Assembly (NCBI GenBank): GCA_021442155.1
Contig: CM038221.1
Span: forward strand, 153,193,601-153,257,600
Length of the DNA stretch: 64,000 nucleotides
Source: Cymbidium sinense
Lineage: Eukaryota > Streptophyta > Magnoliopsida > Asparagales > Orchidaceae
Reading direction: 5' to 3'
The translations under genes were made by a program, and so were the position numbers. Under the pieces are notes generated by a model, which did not search any database, was not told where the DNA came from, and was given only the letters and a program-made list of their open reading frames with translations. Shown piece after piece: positions 36,901 to 48,485 of this stretch; within the stretch, counting starts at the first letter, position 1, and each line of letters opens with the position of its first letter.

Positions 36901-39900
36901 GTTCTTTTCAAATGAACCATACACCTTGCCAATTCCTATTCAAAACTATACTAAAAGAGAAGATAAGGAGAACATACACTAAGCACATCCTTTTATTTTA
37001 GTCACATGGAAGCTTATAATTAAGATATAAGTAGCACACTTTCAGTTTTGATAATTGATTCATATATTTTTTTGAAAATAATTTAAATTTAATAGTGATA
37101 ATAGCCACTCATATTATTACTTTAGCCAACACATGCAATTTGATATAAAGTAAATATTTTCATTTTAAATTTAATTTTTGAAAAGCATGGATGCATGAAC
37201 CCACATGACATACATATTTAACATGTTGGGGAAAAAACTAAAGCAATGAAAGCATGTAAACACATTCACTTTAATTAAATCCTAAAGACAATCTTATGAA
37301 ATAAGAAAGCTTAAAGTAAATCAAAGTTCATTTAGTATGATTTTTGTTTGATCTTGAATTTGATTTAATTTTGAAAATGTGGATTGAGTTTTTTGTTCCT
37401 AACCCATTCCCACATATGTTTGATATTTTTGTTTAATTTTAGATGATTAGATTTATTTTATATTTTGATTAGGTTAAGGTATGAATTAAGCATGTTAATT
37501 AACCCTTACCTACACCACCTTAGCATAGTTAACCAAATAATTATGAGCCAATGAGATGACATAAAATCTCACAAGGAATTTAAATTTTTAATGCACCTAG
37601 GAAGAAAAAAGGCCTAATGCAATTTGGCTCATGATTAATGGTTAATTAAGCTAAGGGGTTTAACTTAAGTAATTTCAAAACACCCCTCACACATATAAGT
37701 TGAGTTTTGATTTTCTTAATTGAACTTAGGCTCTTGAACACCTAAGCATCTACCTAAAGTAGATTAATTAAGTTTAAAAAATTTTATAAATGTTAAGAAC
37801 TTAATTAAGAGGATAATTAGTGAATTAACCCTTAATTAAGAGAATATTAGGAAAGAAAAGGGGGTTTAGAGAATAGCTTAGGAGAAATACCCAAAAATTA
37901 TTCCCTAAGCCTCCTATTCAGAGGATCAAACCTTAATCAACCTCAATAAGGATTAAAATATTAATCAAACCCTTAATTATCATTAATTACACAAAGGGGT
38001 GATTAGGAAATGAATTTACAATTCCACAACTAAGCCATCAATAAATCCCAAGAAAATTAGAGGAGGCAGAAGTCATACCCTAAAATATACACAAGAAGTT
38101 TGAGATTAATTAAAAGTAATTATAAAATTAAGATTTCCATTAAAAGGAAAAATCAGAGAAAGATACAATATAAAACCCATTAAAACCAATTTTAGAATAT
38201 TCTAGATTGAATTATCTTTCAGTGGCAATTTACCTCATATTTTTCTAATTTTTCTTTAAAGAGATATAAATTTTTAAATCTTAGAGGATTAATTAGAATT
38301 ATTTAAAACTAATTAAATCCCTTAATCCACAGCATGACACGCCACGGCGATGGTCATGTGCACTTTCACATCGAAATGGAGCGCACTTAAATGTCCATCA
38401 CCATGGCTGGGCGGGATGGTTTGATATTCATCGTTCGATCAAAGATCGAATGGCCAAGAATCAACCATAATTTTAAAAGGATAAATAGAATTTAAAACGA
38501 GTGTTTAATCTCGGCCGTCAATCCAAAATGCGATGGACGACCATAGATCTATCCTTGCCAAAGCTTGTGATCCATGGGGACCATCCATGTTCTAGGCTTT
38601 GATCCGAGCTCGATTGAGCTCGGATTAGGATAAAACTTTGTACACACCATCTAACACGAATGGAAATCCTATCCAACAATCAAAATTTCATGCCATTACA
38701 CTTTCTTTTATATAGGACCAACACACCTTAAGTCTAGTGATGGAAAAATGTCATATCTCATCAAAGGTGATCACCAGCGCTCGATTCTCTTAGAGGAACT
38801 TGCAGACTGTGGTGAAAGAATTAGCTCTCGAGGTTGAGTGGTTTGCTCATGGACCAACCCCTCCTGCTCGATTTTGATTGGTGGATCTTCCCTTGCCTTT
38901 GAGCTTGGGAAAGAGGTTGGGCAAGCTTGACTTGACCCTCTGATGGAGTGTGCAAAGTGAATTTGGTGGAGTTCGAGTATATAGGAAATTTTCAATTCAA
39001 TGGACTTCCCTATTTTCAAAGGATGAAAACCGAGAAATGCAAGATTCAATCTCCTTCTGGAAGCTGATTACTCGATGGCTCACCTCCTTACTCAATCGAC
39101 AGTGAGGATATCAAAATTGAAGTGAATTTGGGGGATTATATCTTCCCCTATGGAAATCGAATGGTTGAAGCTCTCTTTCTTTGATCCAATTCCCAATGTA
39201 GAGGGTTTGATTAGAGGTTGGCACATGGTCGGTTTGGGCTAAGGAGTAGATTAGTAACCTCCCATGTGCTTCAAATCAAGTGGAGGGAGGTTTCATATAT
39301 GGCCAATTTGAGCCATGTGCTCGGTTTTGGCCTTGGATCAATTTGGGCTGACCCAAACCCATTGGGTTGGGTGCACCACCCTCCATAGGGTCTACTTGAC
39401 CTATTTAGGAAGGTATCAAGTAGATATGAAGAGGGCTTGACCAAATTCCCCATGGATTTGATCAATTTTGTTATGTGGCCTATGGGTAGAATGGTCATTT
39501 GGTTGATTTTTGAATTTGAATATGTTGGGTATGTTGAGAAAATAAGTTTGACCAAGTTTCTCTAGATTTGGAGTTCATTTGATCTGTTTTGGCTCATGTT
39601 GACCCATTTAGGTCAAAATGGGTCAACTTGGGTCAAGTTGACCAATTAGTCAAATTGGGTCAAATCAAGGGTTGGGTCAAGTTCATATGACCATTTGAAA
39701 TGTTTTGGTGGCTTTGGATTGATTCTATTTGGTTTAGTTTTGAGTTTGGCTCATATGACATCATTTAGATCAAATGGGTCAAGTTGACCAATTTGACCCA
39801 TTTGAAATATTTGAGCTAGGGAGGTTTAGGTTTGGTTTAAGGAAGTGGATCTTTGTTTTGATCAATTTTAGTTAAGTTTGAATTTGGCTCAACATGACCC

Positions 39901-41148
39901 TTTAGGTCAAGTTGGGTTCAAGGTCAGTAAGAAGTTAATTGGCTTTGGTCAAGTTCAACAAGTGATTTGAAATGAACTTGACCCATTGGTTTCAATCAAA
40001 TTGGCTTAGATCAAGTTTTGACTCATTTTGACTTTTTAGGTCAAGTTGGGTCAACTTGGGTCAAGTGGCCAATTGGGCTAGGTTAGGCTCAAATGTTGAC
40101 TTGGTCAAGTTCAAACAATCATGAATGAATTTTGATCAATGGTTCCAATCAATTTGGCCTATGGTGGATTTTGGCTATGTTAGGTTTCATTTTGGCTAAG
40201 TGTTGACTTGGTCAACCCTTTAGTCTGACTTGGTTTGACCCAATTTGGGTGATTGATCATCCCATGATGATTGTTGATCATGATGAGAGATATAGGTGAG
40301 TTTGATTCAATCAAATTTGGTTAGGATTAAAATTTAGCTCATAATGGTATTTTAGGTCACTTTGGATCAAGTGAGCCTAAGTGAGACAAATGGCTTGGTC
40401 AAAGCTTGATTTGGGTTTGATTGAACTTATTTATGGACTTATGATTGAAATATAAATCCATTTGCAAGTGGTTTGAAGTCAAATGGGTTTTGATTCATTT
40501 GAAAATTTCATATTCAAAGGAAGAATATGAATGGATTTTGGCTTGACTTTTAAATTGATTTTTGACTTGGTGATTCAAGTTTGTATTTATATTTGGATTC
40601 ATGATTGTAAGGTTGATTGAATCATGAAGGAAAATCAAGAGTTTGGGTTGATTTGGCTAAGTTCAAGATTTTGACTTGAAAGGCTTAGGTTGGATTTTAA
40701 ATGGATTTAAGTTTGATTTTTGGAATTGGTTTTGATTGTTTGAACTTATATTTCATTTATATATGTGAATATAAATGAGAATATAAATGGGTCATGAGAA
40801 AATTTCAAGAATTTAAAGTGATTTGATCATGATCTAGGTTAAGTCTTTCAAGAGGGAATTTAAAGGACTTAGGAAATTTTGGAGTTTTGGAGTTTGAATT
40901 TTGAATTTGATTTGATTGGTTTATATATATATTTCATTTATATATGTGAATATAAATGAGAATATAAATGAGTTATGAGAAAATACCATGAATTTAAATT
41001 GATTTAGACTTGATTTAGGCTAAGTCCTCAAGAGGAAAATTAAAGACTAAAGAAGGATTTTAAATTTGGAATTTAATTTTTGGATTTGATTTGATTGATT
41101 TGTTTAAGATGGAGGGGTTGAGAACTTATTCTAAAAATGAGGTCAACA
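33981..41148 (-). mobile_element. LTR3, right end of the array (about 7.2 kb)
   Basis: Complete LTR copy bounded by TGATAAAAAATTTC next to the primer binding site and by AATGAGGTCAACA at 41,136-41,148. It matches LTR2 throughout, except for a loss of roughly 0.6 kb of the hairpin series near 41,100. It carries a pyrimidine tract at 35,519-35,580, a GC-richer island near 38,325-38,470, a W-box cluster at 39,590-40,420 and hairpin units at 40,740-41,090. The right flank is a different retrotransposon in opposite orientation. Confidence 0.78.
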
Positions 41149-41576
41149 CTTATTCATTGGTATTTAGAACTAAAGCAGTTCTTCGCTTGAAGTTGAGTTG
41201 CCTTCACTTCGAGTAGCCATCTAATATAATCTAACTGAAGATCAAAATGCTCGTCTGAGAATGGAGGAACTCGACGTGCTTGATGAAATTATATTGCAAG
41301 CTCACCAGAATTTGGAAGTCTATTGAGCAAAGATGTCTAGGGATTTTGACCATACGGTGAGGCCTCGAACATTCCAAAGAGGGGAATTGGTTCTGGTACT
41401 GAAAAGATCAATTTGCCATAATCAAAAATTTGGTGGTAAATTTGAGCATAACTAGGAAGGTCCTTTTGTCATTTAGAAAGTGTACCAATGAGGGGCATAT
41501 CAACTCATTGACTTAAAAGGTGAAAGTCCGATGTCACCAATCAATGGTCGTTACCTAAAAAAGTATTATACATGAC
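41149..41576 (+). pseudogene. integrase C-terminal remnant of a second Tat-like element
   Basis: Plus-strand translation with a few stops gives the integrase tail. It shows TKAVLRLK and LPSLRVA-like pieces near 41,170-41,225 and then EELDVLDEIILQAHQNLEVY. QRGELVLVLKRSICHNQKFG follows, then EGPFVI, GAYQLIDLKGE and finally INGRYLKKYY before the TGA at about 41,572. It is related to, but clearly different from, the minus-strand pol remnants at 8,661 and 26,270. It begins right at the LTR3 edge, so LTR3's array was inserted into, or recombined within, this element. Confidence 0.8.
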
Positions 41577-43413
41577 GACTATATTCTCAGTACACAAATC
41601 CCATAAGATAGGGGCATTTTTTTTTTAGTATATCTATTTAGGTTAATATGCTTTCATGCGAGATCCCAAATAAATATACCCACTCTATATGAAAAAAAAC
41701 TTACGTGAAAATTCTGTTACAGGGACATTTTAGATTTATATACATAGATGAAAGTAATGTTACATGTTAAAACTCTCTTAAGAGCATCTCAATTCAAATA
41801 TTGATGTATTTGCTTAATTTCATCTTGAAAGATCTTCTAAATATGCTTTAGAATTTCCCTTATAAGACAGGAGCATTTTTTTTAGTTTATATTAAGTTTA
41901 TTTAAGTTGACATTGTGTTATAAGATGAGATCCTCGAATATATTCTGAGTCAGGTTGACATCAATCTTTATGTCGAAATCCCTGAATACACCCCTAATTC
42001 TTATTGTTAAGTTGTAGGTTCTTACAGGAACAAAAAAATATATATTTCTACGCATGAAAAGACGACCCTAAATGTCAAAAAATTATCTCCCAAATTTGCC
42101 AAAATTCTAGAGATCAAGTTAGAAGAACTCCCAATCTTGGAAGCTTCAATCAACAAAGTTGAAAGAAACATTAACCTCTACATCCCGAAGTCTAGGACAC
42201 GGATGAGTTCTAAAGGTCAAACTCAGCTCAGTAAATGGCCGACGCTTCCTCACCTCAACAAGTTGCAAGAAAAGGCTACTTGAAAGAGCCATCGTGCCTC
42301 GATGATAAAACCACCAACCCACTACAGCCTTAAGTCAAGACTGAGTAGGTTAAAGGTCGAGCTCAACAAGCCCAAATATGGCGAGTTGTTCGCTCTCCTC
42401 ACTCAACAATAAGAAAAAGGTTAGTGAAAGAGCCCTTGCTCATCGGTCAAAGATGATAGTTGTTCATATCAAACCGATCAAATTTGTTATTAAAAGCAAT
42501 CGGGATCCAAGAAATCTTTCTACTTGATCGATAGTTCAAGACAATCTGAGAAAACTCTCAATTCAAAGCTGCCTCTAGTCAATCTTTATATTGCCCGTAG
42601 GGTGATATCTCAACTTATTCTCAAATGATCTGATCAAGCTCAAAGCATAGATCAAAGCCAATCTCCTCATCAAGTTTGTCAAAGTAGAAAGCACAGGACC
42701 GAGAAAGCAATTTCATAGTTCATACAAAGCTGATGGTCAAACTAAAAAAATTCCGTGGTTATTCAGTCTGCTAAAGCACACCTTGCTAGACTGATAACTT
42801 AACATTGACCCTATATAAGCTGGAAGGATGGGCCATCTATATGTACCCTTCAATGAATCACAAAGCGAGCACAAGATTCATGGCACATATACATTTTTCG
42901 ACAAGTCAATATGGACAATCGTGGCCCTTCATCAATTACAAACTTATGTTATGATAAGGAATTTCAACCGATGACGGATAAACCATTCTGAAACCCTCAT
43001 CAAAACAAATAAACCAATTCCTCCATCAAACCCAACCAAGCATGAAGCTAGGGTTGGAGGAGGCTCAAATCTGCAAAAAATATAAAAGAAAGAGATCTTC
43101 AACAAAGTCATTGAAGCAGAGAGTAGATGGTGTAAGAACTCTTATCTATCCGACAAATTTATTCGATAAATCATTCAATCACATTTAGTATGTCTTGGTA
43201 TCATACTAATGACAATCTATCAAAAGCTCGTATTAGTGCAATCAAGTGAAATGATCCAAATTCTATGGTCAGCCCAAAAGGTTAACCAATTTTCAACAAA
43301 TATGACTCGCTCCATGCACGAATTACATTTGTTGGGAAGGGCATCTGTTGACATCCTCATATGTGTCATAAATCAAGCCAATCCCACAAGTTTAATTTGA
43401 TGGACTTCGGAGG
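41577..43413 (+). mobile_element. 3' region of the second Tat-like element (UTR/LTR debris)
   Basis: Non-coding continuation of the plus-strand element. A two-copy subrepeat ('agataggggcattttttttt...gagatccc' at 41,607, 'agacaggagcatttttttt...gagatcctc' at about 41,866) recalls the variable 3' regions of this lineage. TATAAAA at 43,079, followed by a purine-rich 'gaaagagatcttc' stretch, may be an LTR promoter. LTR ends were not resolved. Confidence 0.4.
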
Positions 43414-43516
43414 TGACACTACATAAATCGGGGCTCAAAATACACTAGATGTCACCAAAAATGATCAAAATGACATCCGATCGATGACTAGACTTATCCA
43501 TCGCATTCAGAACGTC

Positions 43517-44040
43517 AAAATTGGTCAAGATATAAAATATTATATAATATAATGATCAACTTATCAAGCGATCGAGCCATTAATGTGTCGAGGCACATAT
43601 CGGAGTCAGCAAGCTGCGATGATATTCAAACAACCTCCATTCATAAAATTGATCACGTCGTTAGCTTCAAAACATCAAAATCTATCAAATGATATTGTTC
43701 ATGCTTAATTTGAAGTTCTGCGATGTTGAATAATCAAAATGCGATGCAAATCGAGGCGTTGGACGCCAAAATCAACCCAAATGACTCGATCGATAAACGC
43801 ATTTGCCATCATCAAATCAACATTAAAATTGGTCAATATATAAATATTGCACAACTTGAAGATTAAGTGATCAAGCGCTTGAGTCATCAACGTGCTTGCA
43901 AGCATATCGAGGTCAGGAGGCGTACACATAAACCAAATGATCTCCGTTCAAGAAATTTATTGCGCCATTAGCTTCGAAACATCAAAATCTATAAAGTAAG
44001 ACTATTTGCATAAAGCATGAATGTCCAAAGCGCGATAAAT
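43517..44040. repeat. two-copy 308-bp tandem repeat
   Basis: 'aaaattggtcaagatata' at 43,517 and 'aaaattggtcaatatata' at 43,825 start two diverged copies. They share 'tcaagcg(a/c)t', 'catatcg(g)agtcag', 'ttagcttc(a/g)aaacatcaaaa' and 'tctat(c)aaa'. Probably a subrepeat within the LTR-like segment. Confidence 0.6.
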
Positions 44041-44699
44041 ATTTTTGAAAAAATTAACTTAATTTGATGTAACTTAAACTAAATGACCTTGATCATGAAG
44101 CAATTACGCATTATGCGTCAAAACATTGAGTAATCTTAAATCGATATATATTGATCATGTGATGACGATAAAATTTACATTAAAGCCATTTAATCAATTT
44201 AAAATAAAATCTAACCTAAATCCCCAAATTCACTGGTCGTTGCCTGCACCCTCCTGACGACTATTCTCCCTCACGCAAAAAGCCTCCCCAGAACATATCA
44301 CAACCACTCCCTCCCTTCTCCAAACCGATCCCGCTCTCTTCTCCAAACAATTTCCATTGGCTTATTGCTAGAATGATAACTCCTCTTCTCTCGATTCCTC
44401 TCCAAACCAAAAGAGTAAAGTAAACTCCTTCCTCTTCTTTGTTCTTTTTCTTTTCCCTTTCTTCTTCTTCTTATATTTCATTTCTTCCCTCATTTACACA
44501 AAACTGAAATTTCATCTTCCATTTCCTCTCTTTTTCACCAATCCGAAAATCCCTCACTTTTCCTTAGCCGCATTCCTTCTTTTTTCTTTTTCTTTCTTCC
44601 TTGTCTTTCCCTTCTCCCTCTCTTTCCTTCCCTCGCTGAAATCTAACTACCTTGTTGAAATTTTTTTGGTATCTCCAAATCCAAATTTCCTACTTAATT

Positions 44700-44910
44700 T
44701 TGCCACAATATCCTTCACAAGAACTGAGAAGAACACCATCATGAGGCGTTCTTTTGATTTGATGTAGCTTCGCATTACCCTTCCTATTTCATTTCGCCGC
44801 AACCGAAGAAGAACACCATCATGAGGCGGGTTTTCTCCAGTCTCCCATTTTATCCCCTTTTCGACCTTTCTTTGATAATCAGAGAAGAACACCATGAGGT
44901 GGGTTCTTGA
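44700..44910. repeat. three copies of AGAAGAACACCATCATGAGG
   Basis: The motif occurs at about 44,728, 44,809 and, without 'cat', 44,881, each followed by 'cg(g)gtt(c)tt'. Spacing is about 70-80 bp. It lies in the putative LTR. Confidence 0.55.
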
Positions 44911-45148
44911 TTGATACATAACCCCATTTCCTTGTCGATCATTGCAAGAGTAGAATGAGTCGAATGGGATCAATGTGAATGTGGATATATACATGCTTAT
45001 GTTTCTGCTGAAGGCCTCATCGTGATGAGGTAACGACATAAAAATCGGGTGTCACAAAGATGCCACTACACTCATGAGGGTGTCGAACCAACATCCGTTA
45101 GAGTTAAATGAAATGTCAAAATTTTAGACTTAAAAAAAAAAAAATAAA

Positions 45149-45151
<3 letters not shown>

Positions 45152-45227
<76 letters not shown>
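45152..45227. repeat. (AT)n microsatellite
   Basis: An uninterrupted alternating AT run of about 75 bp, preceded by an A-run at 45,132-45,144. It separates the LTR-like segment from a copia fragment. Confidence 0.95.
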
Positions 45228-45229
<2 letters not shown>

Positions 45230-45337
45230 TGATTGTATTTCTTTATGGTTTCAAGACTCCCCTTAGGTGAGCTAGTAAAGAAGAAGGTTATGGTCGAGAC
45301 ACCACTCATCGCTCATTAGATACTTGAGAAAGCAAAA

Positions 45338-45349
45338 CACTCTGATACC
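45338..45349 (-). promoter_or_regulatory. copia-type primer binding site (initiator tRNA-Met)
   Basis: On the minus strand the sequence reads GGTATCAGAGTG directly after ...GCATCACA. Ty1/copia elements use TGGTATCAGAGC, complementary to initiator tRNA-Met. The match and its position at an LTR-like edge suggest a minus-strand copia element whose internal part is cut at about 45,230 by the microsatellite. Confidence 0.55.
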
Positions 45350-48300
45350 TGTGATGCTAGGAGGCTAACGAAATTTATACTGAAATTCAAGAAATAAACA
45401 AATTCAAATGAAAATTATCTAAATTTAAGTTAAATCAAAAAGATATATGATAAATATGAAGATAAATATTAAATCAAAGAAAAATAGAGGGAGAGCACTT
45501 AAAAAAAATTTGAAAAAAAAAATAAAACACTTGTTTAAAATACAAGTAAAATTTGATGAGGATAATACCAAACTCACAAGCTTTAATTGTAATTTTCTAT
45601 GGCTTAAATTGAAGTGGTAAAGTGAGTTCTCTTTTATTCAAATTCCTCAAAATTAAACAAGCCTAAATTGAGACTTGGGAAGGTAAATGCCAAACTCATA
45701 AGAGACTTACAATAAATTTGAAGTATAGTTTTCAAATAAATATGAGATTTGATGTGCAGTTAAGGATAAATTCATGTTGGATTGAACTCTTCTTGTGTGA
45801 ATAAAGATTCTCTTTGAAAATTCAGAGTGTTAAATTCATGAACAAGCAATCAATATGAACAATATTAATTGAGCATTTGAACGATCTCATTTGATATCAA
45901 ATGAAGTAAATATCTCAATTGAATATTAAATGACAAATAATTGGTGGTAAGTCTAAATATCCAATTCCAAAGGGAGAATAAAGTGTGCAATAAATTTGAT
46001 ACTTTTCTTATAAGCACAAATTCAATTAGGCAACTCATGATCACTCATGAATGTAGCCTTTAAAAGAACCATTTGAACCTTGTGTTTAAAATTAAAATTG
46101 ATACATCTGAGATTTGTTGAGTGTTATTTTCAAGTTAAAGTGAAAATCAAATAAATTTCAAATGAGATTTTCACTAAAGATGAGCAACTTGTTGGCAAGT
46201 ATAACTAAAGCTCATAAAAGACTACAAGTCAAATAATATCTAAGAATTGGAAAATTTGATAATACATATCACCACTAGATCTGCAACTCTTTGTACAAGT
46301 AGATAGAAGACGATATTAAATCAAAATTTATAAAAATCATAAGGCTTCCTTCAATCAAAAATTAAGGAATTTCATTCTAATTATGATTTTTAAAATTAAT
46401 AATTTTATTAATTAGATAAAATTATCTAACATATAAATACCTATATGTGCTCGGACATAGAGATTTAAAGTGTAAATTTTAATGTCTAAAAAGACTGTGC
46501 GGGCTAAATTAGAATTAATTAAATATTAATCTAAAAAAATCTAATAAGATATTAGACCAATGTACAATATCTTCTACGCCACCGGATTCATAACACATCG
46601 TACAAGTGAATAGAATGTGTTAATTAAGACATTCTTAAATATACCCGCATGGGCCCCGACACTATGCAAAATGCTTAAATTCAAGTGTTTTAGGATGCTA
46701 TGCGGGCTGCTTCTCTGTTTAGTCTTAGAACTGAGTCCTGGTTAACAAAACCTAAATATCAATTATGAGAATTTCAACTTGATAAAATATCTGAGAAGCT
46801 AATTCTATAATGTGACAGTAGATCGATCCTCTAGCTAAAATAGAGTCGTCAGGATCTAAAGTTCTCAAATATATTTGAGTCATTCAATTAATTGTCTCGA
46901 TGATGGCTGTATTAAATGGTGATTTCAACCGGAGGGGATATTTCTATCAAAATACAATTCTAATTTCAAATCAAATTAACTCAAATTAAGTGTCAATCTA
47001 AAAACTATTTAAAACTCACTTATTAAAAGCTAAAAGAAAAACTCAATATATCCACCTTCCGTAACTATTTATCAGGGGTGACAAATTAAGAAAACTCTAG
47101 CTCACAAAGAAGTCAATGTTAAATCAAGTATTTTACTATGTTCACTCGCAACCAATCTCATGCTAGTAAGGATGTGAGCTCTCGGTGTTTGGCCAAGAGG
47201 CTACAAATGAAGCGTTATGATGTGAGTCTAATCGTGATTTGGCTAGTAAGGCTCTATTATACTACAATCACGACCGCAGTCGTATGCTCCCCGATGGATT
47301 TTCCCTTTGAGTTGTGAACCATAGGGTATACTTGATAGGAAAAATAACTCTCTGTCAGTTAAGGTAGACTTAAGCATGTCTCCTTAGATAAACACCACCC
47401 GTGCACTAAAGATTTCTTACGATGTATCCGATAGAATCCTTGTTAGGTCGACTACCTCCTCTAACTAAGTAGACTAGAACTGAGATAGCCTGAGATGATG
47501 GAACCATGGAATCTAGATCGAGCACATCATTCCCCGACCATCACGGTTTAAAATTTGAAATGATGAATTTCATAATCTAAAGAAACTCTATATCGCTACT
47601 ATATCGCTACATTAAGCGATCTAATGACTAGCCTTAATGAAAGTTCTCTCACTTATTGAGAGGTAATTAACTATAGGGCTTTCATTATAGGAAACCTAGA
47701 ACCAGATCTAAAGTTCTCACCAAATGAGGATGAAATCTCTGGGTAGTGTCTTATCTACTATTCCATCTTCCTTCCAAAAATTACACTGACACTTAAATTA
47801 CACTCTCTTTAATTCAATTTGTCGAGAGGTCGATGGCAAATTTTTGGAGCCCACAATTATATAATTATAAGTCTTGCTTATCCTAGCTAAAAATCCTTCC
47901 TCAACCCCACTTAGGATGAATAGGACTTGTCCTTAAAATGAACACAATATCATGTACTTATTGAAGAGTATAGAAGAAATATTTTAATCATTCAATTTTA
48001 GATTGTCTTGAAATCTATTCTTTATTAGGTTTGACTCTAACTAGCCTTAGAGTAGACCCCTTTCCATGCTGGACACAATTACTATTATAAGAAATCAAAA
48101 TCACACTCATTGGATCAAATGCTTGCTAATGCCATGAAATTAGTAATGAGACTTCTTGAGTGTAGTTCATAGGCCTTGATTTTGTCTATAATTAAATCAA
48201 TATCAAGTACCATAACATACTTTAGCATTCATAAGAACATTTTAAGATTTTTAGACCAAACTATAAATGAATTGACCCTAATTAAACATTAAAGTAGGCT

Positions 48301-48485
48301 AGACATCTCTTAAAACCCAATGTGATCTAAAAGGTAGGTCAATATAAATCTAGATCCTATGAATAAATAAATTATTCTCAACCAACTATTAAGTACCAAT
48401 AGGTTTGTAATCATCTAATATAGAAAAATTGATATTTAGGAGCTTAATTGATTATTCAAATTAACCCAATAATCATCACTTAACC
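45350..48485 (-). mobile_element. copia LTR and unresolved AT-rich flank
   Basis: Begins on the + strand TGTGATGCTAGGAGG beside the copia primer binding site, so it should be the 5' LTR of a minus-strand copia element. The segment at 46,600-47,900 is less AT-rich and has no frame. I cannot place the other LTR end, so the interval runs to the next defined element and may include unrelated sequence (especially 47,940-48,485). Confidence 0.35.
48481..48485. repeat. target site duplication TAACC (left)
   Basis: Identical to 50,788-50,792 on the other side of the solo LTR. Five bases is the normal Ty3/gypsy length. Confidence 0.85.

Larger units (their letters stand above)
43414..45057 (+). mobile_element. 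possible LTR with CT-rich leader
   Basis: Starts near TGACACTACATAAATCGGGG and ends near AAAAATCGGGTGTCACA, the typical style of plant gypsy LTR termini. A pyrimidine-rich tract (44,270-44,640) resembles a transcribed leader. No target duplication was found. The boundaries are a proposal. A 130-codon minus-strand frame at 44,647-45,039 is produced by repeats and is not taken as a gene. Confidence 0.35.

Noticed and set aside
44647..45039. 130-codon minus-strand frame as a gene
   Set aside because: Built on three direct repeats of AGAAGAACACCAT inside an LTR-like, CT-rich leader; no domain.
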